The notes under the pieces were generated by a model, which was not told the DNA's origin, searched no databases, and saw only the letters and a list, made by a program, of their open reading frames with translations. A program made the translations under genes and the position numbers. DNA of 64,000 bases, from NCBI RefSeq assembly GCF_900112415.1, contig NZ_FOLV01000005.1:1-64000 (forward strand), read 5' to 3'. The DNA is from Bacillus sp. 491mf (GTDB lineage: Bacteria; Bacillota; Bacilli; Bacillales; Bacillaceae_G). This document shows positions 26,108 through 36,418 of this stretch, in pieces (position 1 is the first letter of the stretch; every line of letters begins with the position of its first letter).

Positions 26108-28180
26108 TTATTGCATGCCATTTTTTGCACACTCGTACTTTTCTAACTTATAATATAAATTCCGAACCGAAATCCCGAGCGCTTGTGCTGTTTTTGTTTT
26201 GTTCCCGTTAAATCTAGACAAGTACTCATGAATTATATTCCCCTCAAATTCAGCCACTAAATTTTCAAGAGGCCTTTCTTCTATTTCAGGAAGTAAATTA
26301 CTCCCAATAAGTTCATGTTGTTCCTCATGATGTAACGGCGGTAAATGATGAACATCGATATACATCTCGTTATAATTCATAAAAATAATTGCTCGTCCTA
26401 AAATATTTTCAAGCTCACGCACATTTCCCGGCCAATCATATGATTGTAAGTACTGTACCGCTGCTTCCGTTAATCCCTCAACATTACGTCCGTAATCTTG
26501 ATTAATCTTTTGAATTAATCGCTCGGCAATTTCACTAATATCTTCTTTACGCTGACCAAGTGATGGAATATGAATCGGAATTTTATTTAACCGATAATAT
26601 AAATCTTCCCGAAAATCACCATCTAAAATTGCCTTTTCTAAATTCACATGTGTTGCAGCAATCACTCGAACATTAATTGGAATCGGCTTCGTACCTCCAA
26701 CTCTCACAATTTCCTTCTCTTGCAACACACGAAGTAACTTCGCTTGTGTATTCGCAGACAATTCTCCTATTTCATCTAAAAAAACACTTCCATTGTTCGC
26801 TTCTTCAAAAAAGCCTCGTTTCCCCCCGCGACGCGCTCCTGAAAACGCACCTTCTTCATAACCAAACAGTTCACTCTCTAATAACGATTCAGAAATTGCT
26901 GCACAGTTTACACGAACAAACTTATTGTACTTCCGATTGCTGCCATTATGAATAGCATGCGCAAACAATTCCTTTCCAGTTCCTGACTCTCCCCGAAGAA
27001 GTACTGTCGCTGGTGTATTCGCCCCTAGTTTCGCTTGTTCAATCGCTACCACAATTTCCTCTGACGTTCCAACAATATCGTCGAATGAATACTTTGCTTC
27101 CAACGTACGAATAATTTGTCTCGCCCTATTTAATTCGTCTGTTAATTTTTGAATTTCGGATACATCGCGAATTACTCCGACACTCCCTTTTAAAATCCCA
27201 TCAACAATAACCGGAGCTACGTTTACAATAACATCTCTCTTTTTTTGCCCAATTTTCATATGAATACCACGCACTGCCCGGCGTGTCCGCAGCACCTTCA
27301 TATGCATACTTTCTCCTTCTACAATATCCGTTGTCGCCGGCTTACCAATAATATCTTCTTCTGAAAGACCCGTTAATTTTGTATAAGCCGGGTTAATCAC
27401 AAGTCCTCGTCCTTGTTCATCGACAACAGAAATTGCTTCTTCAGAAGAATGAATAATCGCTTCTAGCAATGTTTGAATTTCTTTTAAATCCGTTACTTCT
27501 TCGGCCAAATTCACAATTTCAGTAATATCTTTAAAAACTGCAAACGCCCCTTGCACCTCTCCAATTTCATTTAAAATCGGAATACGCGTTGAAATAATTT
27601 TCTTCCCATTATCTAACGTTAACTCTTGATTAATCTCAATTTGTTTCGTACGAATAATTCGAAGCAACTTACTTGTTGGAATCACTTCTAAAATGTATTT
27701 ATTAACAACTTCTTCTCTTTTATATCCCGTCATCCGTTCCGCACTTTTATTGAATAATAGTACATGCCCTTCTTTATCAACCACAATCATACCGTCGTGT
27801 GTGGAATTTAAAATAAGATCCCGTTGCTGCGTTTGATCTTTTAATTGCCCGATCAACCTTTCCTTTTCATGCGCAAGCTTCACACCAATATTCGCAACAT
27901 TCCCTGGGACAAGTAGCGAATCTTCTTTTTTCTTCACCAAAACTTGTTCATACACACTATAATCACCTGTCATATCAAATATGACGTCAACATCCTCACG
28001 CACAAACAATTCCCAATTACTCCCGGTGGGGATATAAAGACTCTTTGCAAGTTGAATTCCCATTGCTTTTTCATTAATATCTACAATTGCAACTACTTCA
28101 AATATATTCGATTTTTGTAGCAGTCCTAGAATCGCACTACCTCCAGCACCCGCTCCAATAATTAACGCTCTTTGTTTCAT
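26108..28180 (-). CDS. bkdR: Sigma-54-dependent transcription activator BkdR
   Basis: A 690-residue regulator. Order: a dinucleotide-binding-like N-terminal domain ([16 protein letters not shown]), two PAS domains (about 120-235 and 245-350), an AAA+ domain with Walker [18 protein letters not shown] (the sigma-54 contact loop, with serine instead of the usual threonine) and Walker [11 protein letters not shown], then a Fis-type helix-turn-helix ([20 protein letters not shown]). The N-terminal fold suggests ligand sensing. Located directly upstream of ptb, it should drive the operon in response to branched-chain metabolites. Confidence 0.92.
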   Translation of the reverse strand: MKQRALIIGAGAGGSAILGLLQKSNIFEVVAIVDINEKAMGIQLAKSLYIPTGSNWELFVREDVDVIFDMTGDYSVYEQVLVKKKEDSLLVPGNVANIGVKLAHEKERLIGQLKDQTQQRDLILNSTHDGMIVVDKEGHVLLFNKSAERMTGYKREEVVNKYILEVIPTSKLLRIIRTKQIEINQELTLDNGKKIISTRIPILNEIGEVQGAFAVFKDITEIVNLAEEVTDLKEIQTLLEAIIHSSEEAISVVDEQGRGLVINPAYTKLTGLSEEDIIGKPATTDIVEGESMHMKVLRTRRAVRGIHMKIGQKKRDVIVNVAPVIVDGILKGSVGVIRDVSEIQKLTDELNRARQIIRTLEAKYSFDDIVGTSEEIVVAIEQAKLGANTPATVLLRGESGTGKELFAHAIHNGSNRKYNKFVRVNCAAISESLLESELFGYEEGAFSGARRGGKRGFFEEANNGSVFLDEIGELSANTQAKLLRVLQEKEIVRVGGTKPIPINVRVIAATHVNLEKAILDGDFREDLYYRLNKIPIHIPSLGQRKEDISEIAERLIQKINQDYGRNVEGLTEAAVQYLQSYDWPGNVRELENILGRAIIFMNYNEMYIDVHHLPPLHHEEQHELIGSNLLPEIEERPLENLVAEFEGNIIHEYLSRFNGNKTKTAQALGISVRNLYYKLEKYECAKNGMQ

Positions 28181-28318
28181 ATGCTACCAATCCTCCCGCA
28201 GCATCTCTGCAAAATTTTTCACACCTTTATCTTACTTCTTCCAAAACCTCTTGACAAACGAACATGAATTATTACATCATTTTTTATATACCAAATTTTC
28301 AGAAAAGGAGTCTTCCTT

Positions 28319-28552
28319 ATGCAACGTTATCTCGCTCTCCTATTTGCAGTTATCCCGATTTTACTAGCTGTAGTAGGCATTAAACTGATGAGAGATACTG
28401 TCTTCGGCATTCTTTTCTCTCCTATCCCTGCCTTATGGCTACAATTTGTAATTGGAGTACTCTGTTTTGCGATTGGTTTTTATATCTTTGGCGGCTTCGT
28501 TTTATACCGCGACCGAAAACGAAATAAAGTACAAGCTCGATTTCGAAGATAA
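28319..28552 (+). CDS. yqzF: DUF2627 membrane protein YqzF
   Basis: A 77-residue protein with two hydrophobic helices (about 4-22 and 38-62) and a basic tail (YRDRKRNKVQARFRR). An AAAAGGAG site precedes the ATG. The size, sequence and position beside bkdR match YqzF of B. subtilis. Function unknown. Its TAA stop is formed by the first bases of a family 2 repeat. Confidence 0.85.
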   Translation: MQRYLALLFAVIPILLAVVGIKLMRDTVFGILFSPIPALWLQFVIGVLCFAIGFYIFGGFVLYRDRKRNKVQARFRR

Positions 28553-28714
28553 AGTGAAACTTCCATTCGAAGGCGCTTTCCCTTCGAATGGTTAGTTGAA
28601 CCAATCGGACTTTTACGGACAGTTAGCACACATCTTTCTTCTTTAGAAATGCCGAAGTAGCACACGGATAGCGCAATAGAATTCTTCACCTTGAAATACC
28701 TCACAATTTCAAGG
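28550..28714 (+). repeat. Dispersed repeat family 2, degenerate copy
   Basis: Begins TAAAGTGAAAC at the yqzF stop codon, then a hairpin CCATTCGAAGG...CCTTCGAATGG, then TTAGTTGAACCAATCGGACTTTTACGGACAGTTA. The second arm is degraded (GGATAGCGCAATA at about 28666). A further hairpin, CCTTGAAAT/ATTTCAAGG, lies at 28689-28714 and may be separate. Confidence 0.7.
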
Positions 28715-28718
28715 TTCT

Positions 28719-28759
28719 AAAAAAAATGAGACCTTCACTGAAGAAAGGTCTCATTTTTT
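28719..28759. terminator. Bidirectional terminator between yqzF and the gene at 28751
   Basis: AAAAAATGAGACCT pairs with AGGTCTCATTTTTT. The right arm includes the stop codon of the minus-strand phosphodiesterase gene. Confidence 0.85.
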
Positions 28760-29479
28760 ACCTTGTAATAGTCCTTTTGCACGCTCTGGATAGTCTGTAA
28801 TAATAGCCGTCACATTCATCTTAAAAAACTTCCTCATCACGTCCTCATCATTGATTGTATATGGACGGACAGCTACACCATTTTCCATCGTTAACTCTAC
28901 AACTCCATCCGAAATATACTGGTAGTTCGGATGAATAGCACTCGCTCCCATCTTTTCGGCGTAAGCCCAAGGGCTATGTAATCCATCCTTGTATAAAATC
29001 GCCGTCTCAATATCAGGAGCCATCATATGACACTTTTTCATACTATAATGATTAAAAGAAGATAGAATCGTTCGCTCCTCCATGCTATATTTTCGAATTA
29101 GTGTAATTACCTCTTCCTCTAAACCAGGGTACGGCACCTTATTATTCTTAAATTCAATATTAAGAATAAGTTTGTTTGTTTTCAGCCACTCTAATACTTC
29201 CTCTAATAAAGGAATGGGCTGCACACCGACCTTATCATAAAATGTATAACTCGCATCTAACGCACGTAAATCTGTATATATATAATTTCGAACAGCACCT
29301 TTTCCATTTGTCGTTCGATTTACTGTCTCATCATGAATGACGACAATTTTATTATCTTTTGTGAACTGCACATCTAATTCAATTCCATCAGCCCCAAATT
29401 TCTCCGCCGCACGAAAAGAAACCATCGTATTTTCCGGATACGTCCCCGCGGCTCCGCGGTGCCCAAAAATAAGCGTCAT
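28751..29479 (-). CDS. yqiK: Glycerophosphodiester phosphodiesterase (YqiK-like)
   Basis: A 242-residue GDPD-fold enzyme that hydrolyses glycerophosphodiesters to glycerol-3-phosphate and an alcohol. Active-site motifs are GHRGAAGTYPENT (catalytic histidine, arginine and glutamate), DGIELDVQ and VVIHDET. No signal peptide is seen, so it is cytoplasmic, unlike secreted GlpQ. A GAGGTGAG site precedes the ATG. The location between bkdR and spo0A agrees with yqiK. Confidence 0.88.
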   Translation of the reverse strand: MTLIFGHRGAAGTYPENTMVSFRAAEKFGADGIELDVQFTKDNKIVVIHDETVNRTTNGKGAVRNYIYTDLRALDASYTFYDKVGVQPIPLLEEVLEWLKTNKLILNIEFKNNKVPYPGLEEEVITLIRKYSMEERTILSSFNHYSMKKCHMMAPDIETAILYKDGLHSPWAYAEKMGASAIHPNYQYISDGVVELTMENGVAVRPYTINDEDVMRKFFKMNVTAIITDYPERAKGLLQGKK

Positions 29480-29657
29480 CTTCTCACCTCAAATTTCCTC
29501 ACACTTTAAAAGTTAGCACAAAATCATTGCAGGTTGTAAATGAAACAATCTATTTTCCATACGGCATTTACATAACCTTATGAGCTACCACTAGCAATTC
29601 CCCTACAATAATGCTTATTTCACTTTATGTTATACTATACAAAAAGGAGGTACTGTT
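29480..29657. other. Divergent gap between yqiK and yycC
   Basis: About 180 bp. A TATACT (29631-29636) could be the -10 element for yycC, but no matching -35 is clear. No frames seen. Confidence 0.35.
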
Positions 29658-29804
29658 ATGAGACCATTACAACTTTCACCAGAGACAGCTATTAAATTAT
29701 CTAAAGCTCTCGGCGTTCCACTTGAACAGCTTATGCATATGCCTCAGCATATTTTAATTCAAAAACTCGTTGAATTAGAAAAACAAAATCAAGAGAAAGA
29801 ATAG
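29658..29804 (+). CDS. yycC: YycC family small protein, 48 aa
   Basis: A 48-residue protein starting MRPLQLSPETAIKLSKALG, continuing VPLEQLMHMPQHILIQKLVE with a charged tail. It matches the small YycC family by memory. AAAAGGAGG lies seven bases before the ATG and an intrinsic terminator follows the stop by 2 bp, which together make the gene convincing despite its size. Function unknown. Confidence 0.82.
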   Translation: MRPLQLSPETAIKLSKALGVPLEQLMHMPQHILIQKLVELEKQNQEKE

Positions 29805-29806
29805 GC

Positions 29807-29833
29807 AGTCCTGTTATGTACAGGACTTTTCTT
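29807..29833 (+). terminator. Terminator of yycC
   Basis: AGTCCTG (29807-29813) pairs with CAGGACT (29821-29827), followed by TTTTCTT. Confidence 0.85.
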
Positions 29834-29880
29834 ATAAAGTGAAACTTTAATCAGCGGGGGATTACCTCTTATTCATTACG
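29834..29880 (+). repeat. Dispersed repeat family 2, partial copy
   Basis: Starts TAAAGTGAAACTTTAATCAG followed by CGGGGG, the same start as the copy at 62448. The GGGCAGT stem is absent, so only the 5' end is present. It abuts the yycC terminator. Confidence 0.6.
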
Positions 29881-30046
29881 ACAATGACTTATAACACTTA
29901 AATATTCTATCTGTTCAAAAGAAAACCTCTAATAGCACTAGCGAAATACAAAAAAGGACAACAATACTAATCTGTACCCTTTCCTTAATAATATTTTATT
30001 TATCGCCAACGCCATGCAATAGTTGTATCTTCTATTGAACAATATA
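29881..30046. other. Gene-poor stretch before the spo0A-side terminator
   Basis: The minus strand from about 30090 to 30000 reads NQWKTVFLYCSIEDTTIAWR then WR and a stop, without a start codon or ribosome site. It may be a decayed gene end. Nothing else is evident. Confidence 0.3.
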
Positions 30047-30103
30047 AAAACACCGTCTTCCATTGATTTGTATTTTTACAAACCAATAAAAGACGGTGTT
30101 TTT
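30047..30103. terminator. Strong terminator downstream of spo0A
   Basis: AAAACACCGTCTT pairs with AAGACGGTGTTTT; inside, a second helix TTTGTA/TACAAA closes a TTTT loop. T runs flank both sides, so it can act in either direction. It lies about 95 bp past the spo0A stop. Confidence 0.85.
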
Positions 30104-30196
30104 TAAACTATATTAACGTTATTTGTTGGTAAGAAAAGAAGTGTATAGGTAACTTTCCATTACCACTAAACATTAAAAACCTTATATTATCAACAA

Positions 30197-30991
30197 TTAA
30201 CTCGCCTTATGTTCAAGCCTCAACTTATCTGCAACCATCGCGATGAATTCGGAATTCGTCGGTTTCGCTTTTGACATGGATACTGTATAGCCAAATAAAG
30301 AAGAAATGGAATCAATATTCCCACGGCTCCACGCAACTTCAATCGCATGACGAATCGCACGTTCCACACGACTCGCTGTTGTATTATATTTCTTTGCGAT
30401 ATCTGGATATAGTACTTTTGTAATGGATCCAAGTAATTCAATATCGTTATAGACCATAGAAATCGCTTCACGCAAATACATATACCCTTTAATATGAGCT
30501 GGTACGCCAATTTCATGAATGATACTTGTAATGCTTGCATCTAAATTTTTTGGTTTTCCATCAGACGTTGTTACAGAGCGAAAAGCTGGTAGCGGTCGTT
30601 TAATAGTAGTGCTTGATTTCCCACTAACTTGACGAATATGACTTGTTAAATTTTCCATATCAAATGGTTTCAAAATAAAATATGACGCCCCCAAATCAAC
30701 AGCCTTTTTCGTCACATCCTCCTGTCCAAATGCTGTTAACATAATAACATTTGGCTGTTTAAAACGATCAATATGACGCATTTTTTCTAGTACTGCGAGA
30801 CCATCTAAATGTGGCATAATAATATCGAGAACGAGTACATCTGGTTGTCTCTCTTTTAATAAATTTAAGCACTCTTGACCATTATACGCTACACCAATCA
30901 CTTCCATATCATCCTGTGCAGCAACATAACTTTCTAACATCGATACAAGTTCCTTATTATCATCCACGAGACACACTTTAATTTTCTCCAC
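30197..30991 (-). CDS. spo0A: Sporulation master regulator Spo0A
   Basis: A 264-residue response regulator. The receiver domain (1-125) has the acidic pocket at VDDN and the phosphorylation site aspartate 56 ([11 protein letters not shown]), with lysine in ILKPFD. The C-terminal Spo0A_C DNA-binding domain (about 140-264) shows the recognition-helix region [18 protein letters not shown]. When phosphorylated by the phosphorelay it binds TTTGTCGAA-type boxes and starts sporulation. A GGGAGG site precedes the ATG. A 0A box lies 66 bp upstream. Confidence 0.97.
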   Translation of the reverse strand: MEKIKVCLVDDNKELVSMLESYVAAQDDMEVIGVAYNGQECLNLLKERQPDVLVLDIIMPHLDGLAVLEKMRHIDRFKQPNVIMLTAFGQEDVTKKAVDLGASYFILKPFDMENLTSHIRQVSGKSSTTIKRPLPAFRSVTTSDGKPKNLDASITSIIHEIGVPAHIKGYMYLREAISMVYNDIELLGSITKVLYPDIAKKYNTTASRVERAIRHAIEVAWSRGNIDSISSLFGYTVSMSKAKPTNSEFIAMVADKLRLEHKAS

Positions 30992-31056
30992 AGCTTTTCC
31001 TCCCTACTAATGGTTTCTCCCGGCAAAAAGTATTTCCTTCTAGACTACATGAATTG

Positions 31057-31064
31057 TTCGACAA
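31057..31064 (-). promoter_or_regulatory. 0A box upstream of spo0A
   Basis: The minus strand reads TTGTCGAA, matching the Spo0A box TGNCGAA, and sits in the spo0A promoter region. This fits the known autoregulation of spo0A. Confidence 0.7.
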
Positions 31065-31312
31065 TTATGTGAAAATCCCCTTTAAAACTTTCTTAAATTC
31101 CGAAAAAATCACAAAAAAACATTTTTATCGTCCATTTCTTATTGTTCTTTTACATATTCCATCATATGATTACAGCCGAATATACATACTCTACTTTTAT
31201 TTTACAACAAAATCCACCCGTTGCGAAACTTTTGTAACATTTCAACGGCTTAACAAGAAATTTTTTTATTAATAAGAAGATTTTTCCTTCTTTCTTCTCC
31301 ATTTAAAAGTAA
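31065..31312. other. Upstream region of spo0A
   Basis: About 250 bp of AT-rich sequence between the 0A box and the spoIVB terminator. It should hold the vegetative and sigma-H promoters of spo0A. I cannot place them with certainty and see no other gene. Confidence 0.35.
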
Positions 31313-31352
31313 CAAAAAAAGCAAGCTGAATACAAGTTCAGCTTGCTTTTTT
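31313..31352 (-). terminator. Terminator of spoIVB
   Basis: AAAAAAGCAAGCTGAA pairs with TTCAGCTTGCTTTTTT around TACAAG. The spoIVB stop codon is inside the stem. Confidence 0.88.
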
Positions 31353-32639
31353 CTGATCCGTATAAATATTAATTCCCGCTTCATGTAACATCCACTCAAT
31401 ATGAACACCATATCCAGATGTTGGATCATTAACGAATACGTGCGTTACAGCTCCAACTAATTTCCCATCCTGTACAATAGGACTACCGCTCATTCCTTGT
31501 ACGATCCCACCTGTTTTTTCTAACAAGCGCTTATCTGTAATTTTTACAACCATTCCCTTTGTTGCAGGGAACTTTTGCGGAACTGTACTTACAATTTCTA
31601 TATCGAACGCTTCTACTTTATCTTGGTCAATAACTGTCAAAATTTTCGCAGGCCCTTCTTTTACTTGATGAGAAAGGGCAATCGGAAGCGCTTCATCCAT
31701 AATCCCATTTTTCATTTCTGTATTTAACTTACCAAAAATACCAAATGGACTATTCGTTGTAATATTACCAATAACTTCATGATCTGGTGAAAATTTCGCT
31801 AATTTTTCACCTGGATCTCCATTACTACCGCGTTCAATTGATGTTACTGTCGAACGGACAATTTGTCCATCTTCAACTTGAATTGGTTTTTTCGTATCAT
31901 TGTCAGAAATCACATGACCAAGCGCGCCATATTTCATTGATTCTGGATGAATAAACGTCATTGTCCCAATACCTGCAGCTGAGTCACGAATATACAATCC
32001 AATTCGATAAGACTGTTCCCCACCATCTTTTTGCGGAGATAATTTTGTTCGAATATATTTTCCATCTCTTAACAAAACAAGATTAAGCGATTCTCCCGTT
32101 TTCCCGCTATTATGAATAAATGGTGCAATATCACTCATTCGTTCAATTGTCTTACCATTTATTTCAGTAATCATATCCCCAACTTGTACACCCGCAAGCT
32201 CACCAGGAGATACTTTCCCTTTTTCTGTTTGAATTAAATGATGCCCTACAACAAGTACCCCTTTTGCATTTAATTTCACACCAATTGATTGCCCGCCTGG
32301 AATTACTTTAAAATCTTTTAGTACTTTCACATTTACTTTTTTCACAGGTAATCCTGCAAGCTCATAAACCATATCGGCTTCTCCACTTTGATGCGTATTT
32401 AGTGAAATTGTTTTTTCACTAGCACGCCCAGAAGCAATCGTAAAAACCGTTTCATCAGTTGATTTTGTTTGAAATACAGGCAAAGAAGATACTTTTGAAT
32501 CTTGATTTTGAAATATAACAAGTTGCTTTGGAAATGAAATAAACTCACGAATCGGTTTATAACATCCGATAAAGACAAGTGAAACAAGGAGACAGATCCC
32601 TATGATTTTTCGAAATTGCTCTAATTTCAATCTTTTCAC
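31338..32639 (-). CDS. spoIVB: SpoIVB serine peptidase
   Basis: A 433-residue sporulation signalling protease of the S55 family. It has one N-terminal membrane anchor ([15 protein letters not shown]), a PDZ domain at about 120-200 ([20 protein letters not shown] to [13 protein letters not shown]) and the SpoIVB peptidase domain with ALGHVISD (catalytic histidine) and [16 protein letters not shown] (catalytic serine). It is secreted from the forespore to activate processing of pro-sigma-K. I choose the GTG at 32639, eight bases after AGGAG. It lies between recN and spo0A, the usual Bacillus order. Confidence 0.93.
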   Translation of the reverse strand: MKRLKLEQFRKIIGICLLVSLVFIGCYKPIREFISFPKQLVIFQNQDSKVSSLPVFQTKSTDETVFTIASGRASEKTISLNTHQSGEADMVYELAGLPVKKVNVKVLKDFKVIPGGQSIGVKLNAKGVLVVGHHLIQTEKGKVSPGELAGVQVGDMITEINGKTIERMSDIAPFIHNSGKTGESLNLVLLRDGKYIRTKLSPQKDGGEQSYRIGLYIRDSAAGIGTMTFIHPESMKYGALGHVISDNDTKKPIQVEDGQIVRSTVTSIERGSNGDPGEKLAKFSPDHEVIGNITTNSPFGIFGKLNTEMKNGIMDEALPIALSHQVKEGPAKILTVIDQDKVEAFDIEIVSTVPQKFPATKGMVVKITDKRLLEKTGGIVQGMSGSPIVQDGKLVGAVTHVFVNDPTSGYGVHIEWMLHEAGINIYTDQKKAS

Positions 32640-32758
32640 TCTCCTCGCTCCTAACCCACATTCAGCCAAGCGGCTTCATTATTTAATGTCTCCTTGCCAC
32701 CCTCTCTTTATAACCGGAAGAATTAAGAAATCCATGCTGTTAATAAAAAAGCTATCCA

Positions 32759-34498
32759 TTACTGGATAGCTTCTGCTGCTTGTTTAAAACGATGTGCCTG
32801 CGAGAGCAACTCTCTAGCATGCTCCGTCGTTAAGTCAGTAATTTCCACACCAGATATCATACGAGCAATTTCTGTTACTTTATCATCTTGACTAAGTACA
32901 GCAACAGATGTAACCGTGCGTTCATTCGCAATTTGTTTACGAATAAATAAATGAGAATCTGCCATGGACGCAACTTGCGGTAAATGCGTAATACATAGCA
33001 CTTGCGAATTGACAGAAACGCGATAAATCTTTTCAGCAATCGCCTGCGCAACACGTCCACTTACCCCAGTGTCTACCTCATCGAAAATAACAGAGGCAAC
33101 TCCTTGATGTTTAGAGAAAATACTCTTTAACGCCAATATAATACGGGATAATTCCCCTCCTGAAGCAACTTTAGAAAGCGGCTTTAACGGTTCCCCTGGA
33201 TTCGTGGAAATATAAAATTCTACATTATCATACCCATCTTGTGTCATTTTGACAGGAGCTCCCTCAACTAGCGGATCGTCAATTGTTCCTTCTTTTTTCT
33301 TTATCATCACTTCGAATTTTGTTTTTTCCATGTACAGCTCTTTCAACTCTTGATGAATAGCCGTTGTTAATCGATTCGCAAGATCATGACGCATGTCACT
33401 TAAGATAATCGCCTCTTTCACTATAAGCTGTTCGATTTCCTTTAGTTTCTTTTTCGTCGTTTCAATGTGTACATCTTTATTTTCAATCGTAAATATCTCT
33501 TTTTCAATTTCATCTGCATACGCTAAAATCTCTTCTACAGTATTTCCATATTTACGCTTTAACATACGAATTTCATTTAAACGTGTTTCAATTTCATCTA
33601 AACGATTTGGATCGTATTCCATCATATCTAACTTTTCGCGGAGCTGATACGCTACTTCTTCCAATAAATAATAACTATTTGCGATCGCATCATAGCTTTC
33701 TTGATATGCAGTATCCAAATCCGTAATGTTCTCCATTTGATTCATTGCATTTCGAACATGATCTAAACCAGAACTGTCTTCCGTTAAAGCACGATACGAA
33801 TCACCCAATGCTTTATAAATCTTTTCGAAGTTCGAAATCTTCAATCGTTCTTCTAATAAATTTTGTTCCTCATCTATTTTTAAATCCGCATTTCGAATCT
33901 CTTCATGTTGAAATTGAATTAAATCTAGACGATGTGCCATTTGTTGCTCATTCTCTGTTAAAGATTGCAATTGCTTTTTTAATTGCTCATATTCCCTATA
34001 CATACTTTGATACTTTTCTAGCTGAACTAAAATATGATCTCCCTCAAAATGATCAAGCATAAATAAATGGCGGTCTTCATTCATCAAATCTTGCGTTTCA
34101 TGCTGTCCATGAATATCGACAAGCGTTTTTCCAATTTCCTTTAACGTACTTAATGTAACAAGCTTTCCATTGACACGGCATACACTTTTTCCATTCACAG
34201 AGATATCCCGCTTTAAAATGATCATGCCATCTTCAATTTCAATATCAAGTTCTTCTGCTTTCATAACACAAGGATGCTGTTCATCTTCAATATAAAACAA
34301 ACCTTCAATTTCAGCTTTATCTGTCCCATAACGGACAAATTCCGCTGAACCACGTCCCCCAACCAGAAGACTAATCGCATCAATAATGATGGATTTCCCT
34401 GCGCCCGTTTCACCACTTAAAACCGTGAGCCCTTTTTGAAAAGAAATGTTTAATGATTCTATAATAGCAAAGTTTCTAATCGATAATTCCGATAACAA
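32759..34498 (-). CDS. recN: DNA repair protein RecN
   Basis: A 579-residue SMC-like ATPase that acts early at double-strand breaks. It has Walker A GETGAGKS near the N-terminus, long coiled-coil arms in the middle, the signature SKVASGGELSRIILALK and Walker B ASVIFDEVDTGVSG. I prefer the TTG at 34498 giving (M)LSELSIRNFAII, as in B. subtilis, with GAGGTG nine bases upstream; a GTG at 34510 overlaps that site. No terminator is obvious before spoIVB. Confidence 0.93.
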   Translation of the reverse strand: MLSELSIRNFAIIESLNISFQKGLTVLSGETGAGKSIIIDAISLLVGGRGSAEFVRYGTDKAEIEGLFYIEDEQHPCVMKAEELDIEIEDGMIILKRDISVNGKSVCRVNGKLVTLSTLKEIGKTLVDIHGQHETQDLMNEDRHLFMLDHFEGDHILVQLEKYQSMYREYEQLKKQLQSLTENEQQMAHRLDLIQFQHEEIRNADLKIDEEQNLLEERLKISNFEKIYKALGDSYRALTEDSSGLDHVRNAMNQMENITDLDTAYQESYDAIANSYYLLEEVAYQLREKLDMMEYDPNRLDEIETRLNEIRMLKRKYGNTVEEILAYADEIEKEIFTIENKDVHIETTKKKLKEIEQLIVKEAIILSDMRHDLANRLTTAIHQELKELYMEKTKFEVMIKKKEGTIDDPLVEGAPVKMTQDGYDNVEFYISTNPGEPLKPLSKVASGGELSRIILALKSIFSKHQGVASVIFDEVDTGVSGRVAQAIAEKIYRVSVNSQVLCITHLPQVASMADSHLFIRKQIANERTVTSVAVLSQDDKVTEIARMISGVEITDLTTEHARELLSQAHRFKQAAEAIQ

Positions 34499-34689
34499 TG
34501 CCTCATTCACCTCGTTATTTCATTCACACTCCGCATGGGAGGCTTAAACTATTCACACATTCATTCTTCTATTACTTCTTTTTGATGAAGAATATGTTAT
34601 GTAACCTGCTTCATTGTACCAAACATTTGTTTTTATGGTCAATGTATCAATAATGATATTCCCATGTAGAAAAGTATATTTTCACATAC

Positions 34690-34895
34690 TCTATAAATCC
34701 ATTTCGGTTGTTCAACCTATACATTACGGTTATACGGAACAAAATATGATATGCTCTCGTTTTCCCTCTTGGTTTTACCGCCGTGCGTGGCAGAAAAAGG
34801 CCCTGACAGTTTCTATGCATGGCCAGACTCGCTCCGTCTCCCCTAAAAGAAAGAGTTTTTTATGTCCATTTTTTCAACTTGTATTGATAAGTTTT
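34690..34895 (+). repeat. Dispersed repeat family 1, copy 5
   Basis: Core GTGGCAGAAAAAGGCCCTGACAG...ATGCATGGCCAGACTCGCTCCG at about 34786-34835. It begins CTATAAATCCATTTCGGTTG and ends ...TTCAACTTGTATTGAT. It fills most of the gap between recN and argR. Confidence 0.75.
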
Positions 34896-34913
34896 TCTCT
34901 TTCTCCATAACAA

Positions 34914-34968
34914 AAATATCTTGCCTACTTTTTACTCTTTTGAGTAATAAAGTAGACAAGATTCTTTT
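34914..34968 (-). terminator. Terminator of argR
   Basis: On the minus strand AATCTTGTCTACTTTATTACTC pairs, with two mismatches, with GAGTAAAAAGTAGGCAAGAT around AAAA, followed by ATTTTT. Confidence 0.8.
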
Positions 34969-34970
34969 TG

Positions 34971-35420
34971 TTACAGCATATTTAAAAAGCGATTCGATAC
35001 AACCCCTGTATCTTCAGGTGTACGGCAAATAATTAAACACGTATCATCACCGCAAATTGTGCCAATAATTTCATCCCATTCTAAATGATCAATCAGCGCA
35101 CCGAGAGCATGCGCATTACCTGGCAATGTCTTTAACACAAGCATATGACCAGCTGTATCTAATTTAACAAACGAATCAACAAGATTGCGTTTTAGTTTTT
35201 GAAGTGGATTAAAACGCTGATCGGCCGGTAAGCTATATTTATACCGTCCATCATGAAGTGGTACCTTTACTAAATGTAATTCTTTAATATCTCGTGATAC
35301 CGTTGCTTGTGTTACATTAAAACCTTCATTACGTAAAATATCCACTAGTTCGTCTTGTGTTTCAATTTCTTTATTTGCAATAATTTCTCGAATTTTAATA
35401 TGGCGCTGCCCTTTATTCAT
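34971..35420 (-). CDS. argR: Arginine repressor ArgR/AhrC
   Basis: A 149-residue hexameric regulator of arginine synthesis and breakdown. The N-terminal winged helix (about 1-70) shows [17 protein letters not shown], the recognition helix. The C-terminal domain (about 80-149) has [20 protein letters not shown] and [14 protein letters not shown], the arginine-binding and trimer face. I choose the ATG at 35420 (GAGGTG seven bases upstream), not the in-frame ATG at 35474. Order argR-recN is typical. Confidence 0.95.
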   Translation of the reverse strand: MNKGQRHIKIREIIANKEIETQDELVDILRNEGFNVTQATVSRDIKELHLVKVPLHDGRYKYSLPADQRFNPLQKLKRNLVDSFVKLDTAGHMLVLKTLPGNAHALGALIDHLEWDEIIGTICGDDTCLIICRTPEDTGVVSNRFLNML

Positions 35421-35555
35421 ATTTTTGCACCTCGCACTATCTCTTACCGTAGTTTTACCATTGTTATACTTCACTTATTTATGTTAACGTATAATCGGCT
35501 ACTTGTACATAATTGTTTTTACAATCGTTATACAATTCTAACTTTCTATATGTGT

Positions 35556-35590
35556 AAAAAGAGGAACAACAATTGTTATTCCTCTTTTCC
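35556..35590 (-). terminator. Terminator of the dxs-yqxC unit
   Basis: AAAAGAGGAACAACAATTG is complementary to CAATTGTTATTCCTCTTTT. The stem includes the yqxC stop codon, and TTTTT follows on the minus strand. Confidence 0.75.
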
Positions 35591-36415
35591 TTTTTTCTTT
35601 AAGGCTTCGTGAGCTTCTGTCACAACTTCCTCCGCTTGAACAGGTGATTGATTTTCTCCTTGTTCACGCTCACCATGCCATTTTAAATGTATTAAAAATT
35701 CAATGTTTCCATCTCCACCTGTAATTGGAGAAAATGTTAAGTTTTGAACATCGTAACCTTCAGCCAGCGCAAAATCGACAATCATTTCTATCACCGCTTC
35801 ATGCACTTTACGGTCTCGAACAATTCCCTTTTTCCCAACTTGCTCTCGCCCAGCTTCAAATTGCGGCTTAATAAGCGCTGCAACATCACCACCAGGTGTT
35901 AACATCGTTTTCAATACAGGTAAAATTAATTTTAATGATATAAACGATACATCAATGCTTGAAAATTGTGGTAATCCTTTTTGCAAATCAGCAGGTGTTA
36001 CATAACGAAAATTCGTCCGTTCCATTACGACAACACGCTCATCCTGTCTTAATTTCCATGCAAGTTGGTTATAACCTACATCTAAAGCATATGATAGCTT
36101 TGCACCATTTTGCAAAGCACAATCCGTAAATCCACCCGTTGATGAACCAATATCGAGCATAATCTTATCTTGCAAATCTATATGAAACGTCTCTAACGCC
36201 TTTTCTAACTTATATCCACCACGGCTTACATAACGCATTACTTGTCCTTTTACTGTAATTTCTGTATCTTGCGGTATTTTTTCACCTGGCTTATCTAGAC
36301 GCATTTCATTTGCATATACAAGACCTGCCATAACAGCACGCTTCGCTTTTTCTCTTGTTTCAACAAGTCCTCGTTCTACTAATAGTACATCTACTCGTTC
36401 TTTTTTTCCGCTCAT
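35576..36415 (-). CDS. yqxC: TlyA family rRNA methyltransferase/hemolysin-like (YqxC)
   Basis: A 279-residue protein with an N-terminal S4 RNA-binding domain (RVDVLLVERGLVETREKAKR) and an FtsJ-type methyltransferase domain with the SAM motif MLDIGSSTGGFTDCAL and the catalytic KPQFEAGRE segment. By family it is a 2'-O-methyltransferase for rRNA; the hemolysin label is historical. The C-terminal tail is acidic and lysine-rich. It starts 3 bp after dxs and is co-transcribed with it. Confidence 0.9.
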   Translation of the reverse strand: MSGKKERVDVLLVERGLVETREKAKRAVMAGLVYANEMRLDKPGEKIPQDTEITVKGQVMRYVSRGGYKLEKALETFHIDLQDKIMLDIGSSTGGFTDCALQNGAKLSYALDVGYNQLAWKLRQDERVVVMERTNFRYVTPADLQKGLPQFSSIDVSFISLKLILPVLKTMLTPGGDVAALIKPQFEAGREQVGKKGIVRDRKVHEAVIEMIVDFALAEGYDVQNLTFSPITGGDGNIEFLIHLKWHGEREQGENQSPVQAEEVVTEAHEALKKKGKEE

Positions 36416-36418
36416 TTG

